Made by a program: the position numbers and the translations under genes. DNA of 64,000 bases, taken from NCBI GenBank assembly GCA_027484575.1, contig JAIXSQ010000015.1, positions 62,001-126,000 of the forward strand. The letters run 5' to 3'. The first letter of the stretch is position 1. Every line of letters starts with the position of its first letter. The stretch comes from Comamonadaceae bacterium. Lineage in GTDB: Bacteria > Pseudomonadota > Gammaproteobacteria > Burkholderiales > Burkholderiaceae_C. This document shows, in pieces, positions 58,374-64,000 of this stretch. The notes below the pieces were generated by a model that did not search any database, had not been told where the DNA came from, and was given only the letters and a program-made list of their open reading frames with translations.

Positions 58374-59609
58374 ATGAATCAACCACTTGTTACCAATGGA
58401 CACCCGGTGAGCGACCGCCTGCGCGAGGCCCTGGCCGTCACCCTGCGCGGCTGCGAGGAACTGCTCCCGCAGGACGAGTGGCTGAAGAAGCTGGCGCGCT
58501 CGGAGGCCACCGGCACCCCGCTGCGCATCAAGCTCGGCCTGGACCCCACCGCCCCCGACATCCACGTCGGCCACACGGTGGTGCTCAACAAGATGCGCCA
58601 GCTGCAAGATCTGGGCCACACCGTCATCTTCCTCATCGGGGACTTCACCTCGATGATCGGCGACCCGTCCGGCCGCAACACCACCCGCCCGCCGCTGACC
58701 CGCGAGCAGATCGAAGCCAACGCCGAGACCTACAAGGCGCAGGCGTACAAGATCCTGGATCCGGCCCGCACCGAGCTGCGCTACAACAGCGAGTGGTCCG
58801 ACCCGCTGGGCGCGCGCGGGATGATCCAGCTCGCGGCCCGCTATACGGTGGCGCGGATGATGGAGCGCGACGACTTCCACAAGCGCTTCACCGAAGGCCG
58901 CTCGATCAGCGTGCACGAGTTCCTCTACCCGCTGATGCAGGGCTACGACTCTGTGGCCCTCCGGAGCGACCTGGAGCTGGGCGGCACCGACCAGAAGTTC
59001 AACCTGCTGATGGGGCGCCACCTCCAGCAGGAATACGGCCAGGAGCCCCAGTGCATCCTGACCATGCCCTTGCTCGAAGGCCTGGACGGCGTCGACAAGA
59101 TGAGCAAGAGCAAGAACAACTACATCGGCATCACCGAGGACGCCAACACCATGTTCGCCAAGGTGATGTCGATCTCCGACACGCTGATGTGGCGCTGGTA
59201 CACGCTGCTGAGCTTCCAGTCCGAAGCCGCCATCGCCGGGCTGCAGGCCGAGGTGCAGGGCGGCCGCAACCCGCGCGACGCCAAGGTGGCGCTGGCCAAG
59301 GAGATCACCGCGCGCTTCCACAGCGCGGCCGCGGCGGATGCGGCCGAGCAGGACTTCGTCAACCGCAGCAAGGGCGGCATCCCCGACGAGATCCCCGAAC
59401 TGGCGCTCGCGGGCGCGCCGCTGGGCATCGGTGCGCTGCTCAAGCAGGCCGGCCTGGCGCCGTCGAGCAGCGAAGCCAACCGCCTGATCGACGGCGGCGG
59501 CGTGCGCATCGACAGCGCCGTGGTCAGCGACAAGGGCCTGAAGCTGGCCGCCGGCACCTACGTCGTGCAGGTGGGCAAGCGCAAGTTCGCGCGAGTGACG
59601 CTGGCCTGA
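58374..59609 (+). CDS. tyrS: Tyrosyl-tRNA synthetase
   Basis: A 411-residue class I synthetase. It carries the HIGH-type motif [20 protein letters not shown], the tyrosine-binding [20 protein letters not shown], the KMSKS loop ([18 protein letters not shown]) and a C-terminal S4-like domain ([20 protein letters not shown]). The HVGH form and length place it in the TyrZ-like subclass. Started at ATG 58374; a TTG at 58350 is possible. TATAAC at 58332 may be its -10 box. Confidence 0.96.
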   Translation: MNQPLVTNGHPVSDRLREALAVTLRGCEELLPQDEWLKKLARSEATGTPLRIKLGLDPTAPDIHVGHTVVLNKMRQLQDLGHTVIFLIGDFTSMIGDPSGRNTTRPPLTREQIEANAETYKAQAYKILDPARTELRYNSEWSDPLGARGMIQLAARYTVARMMERDDFHKRFTEGRSISVHEFLYPLMQGYDSVALRSDLELGGTDQKFNLLMGRHLQQEYGQEPQCILTMPLLEGLDGVDKMSKSKNNYIGITEDANTMFAKVMSISDTLMWRWYTLLSFQSEAAIAGLQAEVQGGRNPRDAKVALAKEITARFHSAAAADAAEQDFVNRSKGGIPDEIPELALAGAPLGIGALLKQAGLAPSSSEANRLIDGGGVRIDSAVVSDKGLKLAAGTYVVQVGKRKFARVTLA

Positions 59610-59676
59610 GCCGCCGGCGGCGCCCACGCGTCGCTCGCCGGTCGCCCTCGTCCTCCCCCTCGCCCCGCCCCGCCAC

Positions 59677-59758
59677 GTCATCCCCGCGGAAGCGGGGATC
59701 CAGGCCCGCGCCCTGGCCACACGTCGCGGCTGGACCCCCGCCTGCGCGGGGGTGACGG
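59677..59758. repeat. Dispersed palindromic element, facing pair
   Basis: GTCATCCCCGCGGAAGCGGG... (59677-59703) faces an inverted copy TGGACCCCCGCCTGCGCGGG (59731) ending in GTGACGG at 59758. The pair lies between the convergent tyrS and ankyrin genes, where it can serve as a two-way terminator. Confidence 0.8.
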
Positions 59759-59781
59759 CCGGGCACCGCCACCGGTCCGCT

Positions 59782-60477
59782 TCAGCGCCCCCCCGCCGCC
59801 TCCAGCACCGCCACCATCTCCCGGTAGCCCCGCGATTTCGCCAGCTGCAGCGGCGTGGTGCCCTGCCGGTCGGCCAGCTGCAGGTTCGCGCCGGCCTTGA
59901 CCAGCGCCTCCAGCGTGGCCTGGTGGCGCGGGCCGCCGTCGCCCAGCACGATGGACTCGATCAGCGCGGTCCAGTGCAGGTTGTTCACGTGGTCCAGCGG
60001 CGCCCCGGCGGCGATCAGCTGGCGCACCACGCCGGCATGGCCCAGGTGCGCCGCCGCGATCAGCGCCGTGCCGTCGTAGCGGCTGGTCACCAGCTTCGCA
60101 CTGGCCCCCAGCGCCAGCAGCACCCGCAGCGTCTCCTCGTCGCCGGCCACCGCCGCGATGGTCACGGCGTCGTAGCGGTCGGCATCCAGCAGCTCCAGCG
60201 CCGCGCCGGCCTGCACCAGCGCGCGGATGGCCTCGCGCTGGCGCGCATGCGCGGCCACGTGCAGCGGCGTGCGGCCGCGCCCGTCGCGGGCATCGAGCCC
60301 GCCGCGCGCGGCGATGCGGCGGATCTTCTCGACGTCGCCCTTGGCCGCCGCGGCATGCAGCCCGGTGTAGGCCGCCAGCTCGGCCGCAGAGGGTGCGACC
60401 TGCGCCGCCGCGGGCAGCGCCGCGCCGGCGGTCAGCACGGCGGCCGCCAGGGCCGCCAGCACGGCGCGGGCTCTCAT
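59782..60477 (-). CDS. Exported ankyrin repeat protein
   Basis: A 231-residue protein with a signal peptide (MRARAVLAALAAAVLTAGAA, cleaved near AAAQ) and about five ankyrin repeats, for example GRTPLHVAAHARQREAIRAL, GTALIAAAHLGHAGVVRQLI and GTTPLQLAKSRGYREMVAVL. It is predicted to be periplasmic. Its ATG overlaps the stop of the GlcG/HbpS-like gene (ATGA), so the two are translationally coupled and may form a complex in the periplasm. No catalytic residues are seen. Confidence 0.87.
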   Translation of the reverse strand: MRARAVLAALAAAVLTAGAALPAAAQVAPSAAELAAYTGLHAAAAKGDVEKIRRIAARGGLDARDGRGRTPLHVAAHARQREAIRALVQAGAALELLDADRYDAVTIAAVAGDEETLRVLLALGASAKLVTSRYDGTALIAAAHLGHAGVVRQLIAAGAPLDHVNNLHWTALIESIVLGDGGPRHQATLEALVKAGANLQLADRQGTTPLQLAKSRGYREMVAVLEAAGGR

Positions 60478-60962
60478 TGCAGCAGCGCCTTGACCTTCTC
60501 GATGCCGGCCACGGCGCATTGCTCGTCCAGGTGGCCGCCGGGCGCACCGCCCACGCCCACGGCGCCGATCACCTCGTTGCCCACGCGCACCGGCACGCCG
60601 CCGCCCAGCAGCAGGTAACCCGGGATGTGGACCAGGTTGGCGGCCGCGGGGTTCTTCTGCGCGCCTTCCATCATCGCGAGCGTGTTGTTCTTGGCCGAGG
60701 CCGAGGTCCAGGCCTTCTGCCGGCTGGACTCCAGCGTGTGCGGGCCGGCGTTGTCGGCCCGCTGCACGGCGCGCACGCTGCCGGCCCGGTCCACCACGGT
60801 GGCCGCGACCGCATGGCCGTTGGCGCTGCAGGCGGCGACGGTCGCCGCCGCGATCTGGTTGGCCAGGTCCAGCGAGATGTTGCGTTCGGTGCGCACGGTC
60901 TGGGCCGAGGCGGCGCCGCAGGCGGCCAGGGCGATGACGGTGAGGGCGAGCTGCTTGCGCAT
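60474..60962 (-). CDS. Exported GlcG/HbpS family protein
   Basis: A 162-residue protein with a signal peptide (MRKQLALTVIALAACGAASA) and one GlcG/HbpS domain: VAACSANGHAVAATVVDRAG and NEVIGAVGVGGAPGGHLDEQ. HbpS from Streptomyces binds haem and modulates a sensor kinase; other members act with alcohol or PQQ-dehydrogenase systems. Here it lies beside a FixJ-type regulator and its kinase, and is coupled to a secreted ankyrin protein. A periplasmic sensory or binding role is plausible but unproven. Haem ligands cannot be assigned. Confidence 0.85.
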   Translation of the reverse strand: MRKQLALTVIALAACGAASAQTVRTERNISLDLANQIAAATVAACSANGHAVAATVVDRAGSVRAVQRADNAGPHTLESSRQKAWTSASAKNNTLAMMEGAQKNPAAANLVHIPGYLLLGGGVPVRVGNEVIGAVGVGGAPGGHLDEQCAVAGIEKVKALLQ

Positions 60963-61059
60963 GGTGTGTCTTCCTTCGGTGGTGTCGCGGTCCGATCGAC
61001 CGTGGACGCACTGTCGCAAGCCGGCGCCGCCTTGCCCATTCGTGCGGTGACGCAGGCCA

Positions 61060-61077
61060 CCGCGTAGAACTACGCGG
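61060..61077. promoter_or_regulatory. Perfect 8+8 dyad at the response regulator stop, upstream of the GlcG gene
   Basis: CCGCGTAG-AA-CTACGCGG is a perfect inverted repeat with a two-base spacer. It overlaps the last codons of the response regulator gene and lies about 98 bases upstream of the GlcG/HbpS start on the same strand. The symmetry fits a site for a FixJ/NarL-type dimer, so the adjacent regulator may activate the GlcG-ankyrin pair here. Direct evidence is symmetry and position only. Confidence 0.55.
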
Positions 61078-61720
61078 CCGGGCCGCCCGCGCCGCCGGCC
61101 TCGACCAGGGCCGCGTACTGGCGCACCAGCTGCGCCAGGGAGGGCGCCTGCAGCTTGTCGAACAGGTGCGCGCGGTGCGCCTCGACCGTGCGCGGCGACA
61201 GCCCCAGCGCCCGCGCGATCTCCTTGTTCGTCAGGCCCTCGACCACCAGCGCCAGCACCTCCCGCTCGCGCGCCGACAGCTGCGCGTGGCGTTCGCGCGC
61301 GGCCCGGTCGGCCTGGCTGCGCTGGCGCGACTGCACGTGCTGGCGCACCGCATGCTGCAGCGCTTCCAGCAGCCGGTCGTCCTCGACCGGCTTTTCCAGG
61401 AACTCGGCCGCGCCGCCCTTGAACGCGCGCCGGCACATCTCCACCGTGCCGTGCCCGGTGAGCATCACCACCGGCTGGTCGATGCCCTCGGCCGCCAGGC
61501 GCTCCAGGACCTGCAGCCCCGACAGGCCGGGCATGCGCACGTCGAGCACGATGGCACCGATGGCCTCCCGGTCGGCCTCGGCCAGGAAGCGCTGCGGGTC
61601 GGCCCAGGCGCGCACGCGCAGGCCCACGGTGCCGATCAGCAGCGCGAGCGCATCGCGCACGGCCTGGTCGTCGTCGACCAGCTGCACCAGCGGCGACTGC
61701 GGGTCGGTGGCCGGGTTCAT
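61070..61720 (-). CDS. FixJ-type response regulator
   Basis: A 216-residue two-domain regulator. The receiver has VQLVDDDQAVRDALALLI (acid pocket), phosphoacceptor Asp60 in IGAIVLDVRMPG, VVMLTGHGTVEM and the Lys in FLEKPVEDDRL. A LuxR/FixJ helix-turn-helix follows: LSAREREVLALVVEGLTNKE and LSPRTVEAHRAHLFDKLQ. Its start overlaps the stop of the histidine kinase (ATGA). Cognate pair is certain by context. Likely targets are the GlcG and ankyrin genes immediately downstream. Confidence 0.93.
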   Translation of the reverse strand: MNPATDPQSPLVQLVDDDQAVRDALALLIGTVGLRVRAWADPQRFLAEADREAIGAIVLDVRMPGLSGLQVLERLAAEGIDQPVVMLTGHGTVEMCRRAFKGGAAEFLEKPVEDDRLLEALQHAVRQHVQSRQRSQADRAARERHAQLSAREREVLALVVEGLTNKEIARALGLSPRTVEAHRAHLFDKLQAPSLAQLVRQYAALVEAGGAGGPAA

Positions 61721-63174
61721 GCGGCCACCGGCAAGGTCAGCCGGAACTGGGCGCCGCGCGGCGCGCGCGGCTGCGCCTGCAGCGAGCCGCCCATCGCCCC
61801 CGCCAGGCTCTCGCACAGCGGCAGGCCCAGGCCCAGGCCGTCGGCGCGGATGGTGACGAAGGGCTCGAAGATGCGCGGCAGCAGCTCGGGCGCGATGCCC
61901 GGGCCGGTGTCGGCCACGGTGAGCATGCCGCCCTGCGGGCCGGCGGCCACGTCCACGTCCAGCGCGCGCTCGGCCGCCGGCACCTGCTCGAGTGCCTGCA
62001 GCGCGTTGAGCAGCAGGTTGTGCACGATCTGCTCCAGCGCCACCGGCTCGGCCTGCACCCGCACCGGCTGTGCGCCCTGCAGCCGCGGCACCACCTGCCG
62101 GCGGGCGAACTCGGGCGCGAGCAGGTCGAAGGCATTGCGCACCGTGTCCTGCAGCAGCACCGCCTGGGCGGGCTGGGCGCCGGGCCGCTCGATGCTGCGG
62201 CGCAGGCGCGCCACCACCTCGCTGGCGCGCCGGGCCTGCCCGGCCGCCTGCTCCATCGCGCCGCGCGCCGCGTCCAGCTCCGGCGGCTCGTCGGCCAGCA
62301 GGCGGCGCGCCGCCTGGGTGCTGGCCAGCACGGCCGTCAGCGGCTGGTTCAGCTCGTGCGCCAGCCCCGCGGCCAGCTCGCCCAGCGTGTTCAGCCGCGC
62401 CACCTGCCCCAGGCGTAGCAGTTCCTCGGCCCGGCGCCGCGCCGCGCGCTGGCGCTGCCAGGCGGCGCCGGCGGCAGCCAGCGCTCCCGCGGCGATGGCC
62501 CACCCGCCCATGGCGGCCCAGGGCAGCTCGGCCCAGCGCAGGTCGCGCGCGAGCACCAGCGTGGCGGGCTGGCTGGCCGACGCCAGCGGCTTGCGCAGCT
62601 GGTCGCGCCCCAGCAGCGACGGCGCCTCACGTCCCGGCTGCAGCACCAGCGGCGTGTCGCCCAGCAGCAGCGCCACCTGCGTGTCGCCGTCGCGCGGCAG
62701 CGGCCATTCGGCCCAGGGCAGGGCGGCGCGCAGGTCCACCTGCAGCGCGAAGCTGGCGGGCTCGGCCGCCTGCAGCAGCCACAGGCGGCCGGCCTGCGCA
62801 TCGGCCGACGCGGCTGCCGCCACGGCCACCGGCCGCTGCGCGCTGCGCGACTGCGCCTGGGCGCTGCGCCAGGCCGGCTCGGGCCAGTCGTCGCCGGGGC
62901 CGAGCCGGCGCACGGCCAGGATCTGCGGGTACAGGGCGGTCAGGCGCTGCAGGCCGTCGGCGCCCGCGGCGGGCTGCAGCAGGGCCAGCGTGGCCAGCAC
63001 CGCGTCGTGCTGGGCCGCGCGCTGGCTGAGCAGGCGGTGGACGATGCGGCCCTGGTTGTCGAAGGCCTCGCGGTCGCGGGCCCGGTCCCAGGCGGCCAGG
63101 GCCAGCGCGCCGGCCGCCGCCGCCAGCAGCCAGGCGGCGACCCAGGGCCACGAGGACGACAGGCGGGGGCGCAT
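61717..63174 (-). CDS. Membrane sensor histidine kinase (FixL/DctB-like)
   Basis: A 485-residue kinase: first helix at about 9-28 (WVAAWLLAAAAGALALAAW), a periplasmic sensor of about 180 residues without recognised fold, a second helix (MGGWAIAAGALAAAGAAW), then the phosphoacceptor LAAGLAHELNQPLTAVLAST (His273) and the ATPase domain with LLLNALQALEQ, VADTGPGIAPELLPRIF and GLGLGLPLCESLAGAMGG. The kinase core is of the DctB/FixL class that partners FixJ-type regulators. It is coupled to the regulator gene and divergent from the cation efflux gene by 43 bases. Confidence 0.92.
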   Translation of the reverse strand: MRPRLSSSWPWVAAWLLAAAAGALALAAWDRARDREAFDNQGRIVHRLLSQRAAQHDAVLATLALLQPAAGADGLQRLTALYPQILAVRRLGPGDDWPEPAWRSAQAQSRSAQRPVAVAAAASADAQAGRLWLLQAAEPASFALQVDLRAALPWAEWPLPRDGDTQVALLLGDTPLVLQPGREAPSLLGRDQLRKPLASASQPATLVLARDLRWAELPWAAMGGWAIAAGALAAAGAAWQRQRAARRRAEELLRLGQVARLNTLGELAAGLAHELNQPLTAVLASTQAARRLLADEPPELDAARGAMEQAAGQARRASEVVARLRRSIERPGAQPAQAVLLQDTVRNAFDLLAPEFARRQVVPRLQGAQPVRVQAEPVALEQIVHNLLLNALQALEQVPAAERALDVDVAAGPQGGMLTVADTGPGIAPELLPRIFEPFVTIRADGLGLGLPLCESLAGAMGGSLQAQPRAPRGAQFRLTLPVAA

Positions 63175-63217
63175 CGCGGTCGATTCTGGCACGCGCCCCT
63201 GCCGTAGCATCGTCCCC

Positions 63218-64000
63218 ATGACCCTCGCGCAACGCGCCGCCCGCATCGTCCCCGCCACGTGGCTGCGCGTGTCCATCCTCGTGGCCCTGGCCACCATCGC
63301 GCTCAAGACCGCCGCCTGGTGGCTGACCGGCTCGGTGGGCCTGCTGTCCGACGCGATGGAGTCCGGCGTCAACCTCGCCAGCGCCGCCTTCGGCCTGGCG
63401 ATGGTGCGGCTGGCGGCGCTGCCGCCCGACCCCGAGCATCCCTACGGCCACCACAAGGCCGAGTACTTCGCCTCGGCCTTCGAGGGCCTGGCCATCGTGG
63501 CGGCCGCGCTGGCCATCGGCTGGGCCGCGGTCGACCGCATCCTGCACCCGCAGCCGATCGGGCAGGTGGGGGCCGGTCTGGCGCTGTCGGTGGTGGCCTC
63601 GGCGCTGAACGGCGCGCTGGCCTGGGCCATGCTGCACTCGGCGCGCGCGCACCGCTCGATGGCGCTGGAGGGCGATGCGCGCCACCTGCTGACCGACGTC
63701 TGGACCTCGGCCGGCGTGGTGCTGGGCATCGGCCTGGTCGCCGCCACCGGCTGGGGCTGGGTGGACCCGCTGGTCGCGCTGGGCGTGGCGGCCAACATCC
63801 TGCGCGAGGGATTCCAGCTCGCGCGCCGCTCGGCCAACGGCCTGATGGACAAGCGCGTCGACCGCGCGACGCTGGCCGCCATCGAGGAGGTGCTCGCGGG
63901 CTTCGCGCATCCCGCGATCCGCTTCGACCACGTGGTCACGCGCCGCTCGGGCACGCGGCGCTTCGTCGACCTGCACATGCACATGCCGGCCGACTGGACG
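63218..64000 (+). CDS. Cation diffusion facilitator (3' end beyond window)
   Basis: 261 residues are visible before the window edge. The CDF landmarks are present: TGSVGLLSDAMESGVNLASA in helix 2 with the metal-site Asp, HPYGHHKAEYFASAFEG, and GDARHLLTDVWTSAGVVLGI in helix 5 with the HxxxD metal motif. The C-terminal cytosolic domain begins after LMDKRVDRATLAAIEEVL. It exports divalent cations (Zn, Fe, Cd, Co or Mn) in exchange for protons. The ATG at 63218 follows a short divergent gap with the kinase gene. Confidence 0.9.
   Translation, partial: MTLAQRAARIVPATWLRVSILVALATIALKTAAWWLTGSVGLLSDAMESGVNLASAAFGLAMVRLAALPPDPEHPYGHHKAEYFASAFEGLAIVAAALAIGWAAVDRILHPQPIGQVGAGLALSVVASALNGALAWAMLHSARAHRSMALEGDARHLLTDVWTSAGVVLGIGLVAATGWGWVDPLVALGVAANILREGFQLARRSANGLMDKRVDRATLAAIEEVLAGFAHPAIRFDHVVTRRSGTRRFVDLHMHMPADWT

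Overview
The window is about 64 kb of very GC-rich chromosome, densely coded on both strands. Gene content and order point to a betaproteobacterium of the order Burkholderiales, most likely Comamonadaceae or a close relative. The pointers are an S-adenosylhomocysteine riboswitch in front of ahcY, a Bug-family solute receptor, a double-length UvrA, an RdgC, a leucine/branched-acyl degradation cluster built on methylcrotonyl-CoA carboxylase, and rplM-rpsI followed by DUF6776, bactofilin and erpA. There are no rRNA or tRNA genes, integrases, insertion sequences or CRISPR arrays. No gap between genes exceeds 300 bases. The assignment to a family is inference, because no marker gene could be compared here.

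Layout. 1-8 kb: a flavodoxin-like reductase cut by the window edge, a methyltransferase, a DUF192 protein, a persulfide-sensing regulator (BigR type) with its sulfur dioxygenase and two YeeE/YedE transport halves, then a PAS histidine kinase translationally coupled to a degenerate amidase. 8-16 kb: an ankyrin protein, a giant AsmA/DUF748 envelope protein, a SUMF1-like secreted protein, rdgC and a periplasmic glycerophosphodiesterase. 15.4-26.4 kb: an AraC regulator divergent from a tightly packed branched-chain acyl-CoA catabolic operon (carboxyltransferase, acyl-CoA dehydrogenase, enoyl-CoA hydratase, biotin carboxylase, HMG-CoA lyase) with several small passengers. 26.5-37 kb: an MFS symporter, a periplasmic ABC receptor, the tandem UvrA and a Bug receptor. 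37-47.5 kb: two overlapping class I glutamine-amidotransferase-like hydrolases, a HAD phosphatase, an S41 lipoprotein peptidase, prfC, an MFS exporter, a three-enzyme fusion protein and an ATP-dependent DNA ligase. 47.6-59.6 kb: housekeeping (ahcY-tlyA-metF, rlpA, rlmJ, rplM-rpsI, bactofilin, erpA, anmK, M23 peptidase, tyrS). 59.7-64 kb: an ankyrin protein and a GlcG/HbpS protein beside a FixJ-type two-component system, and a cation diffusion facilitator that runs off the edge.

How the genes work together. The liu-type operon should carry a branched acyl-CoA through dehydrogenation, biotin-dependent carboxylation, hydration and cleavage to acetoacetate and acetyl-CoA. The bigR block senses and oxidises reactive sulfur. 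ahcY and metF recycle the methyl cycle under riboswitch control. Bactofilin, AnmK, M23 peptidase and RlpA all act on the cell wall.

Most unusual items: an 877-residue protein joining a GH19 endolysin-type domain, a complete papain-fold protease and a GHSAG alpha/beta hydrolase; a dispersed palindromic repeat that sits in frame inside the biotin carboxylase domain; the duplicated UvrA; a kinase-coupled amidase pseudoenzyme; and a perfect 8+8 dyad beside the two-component system.
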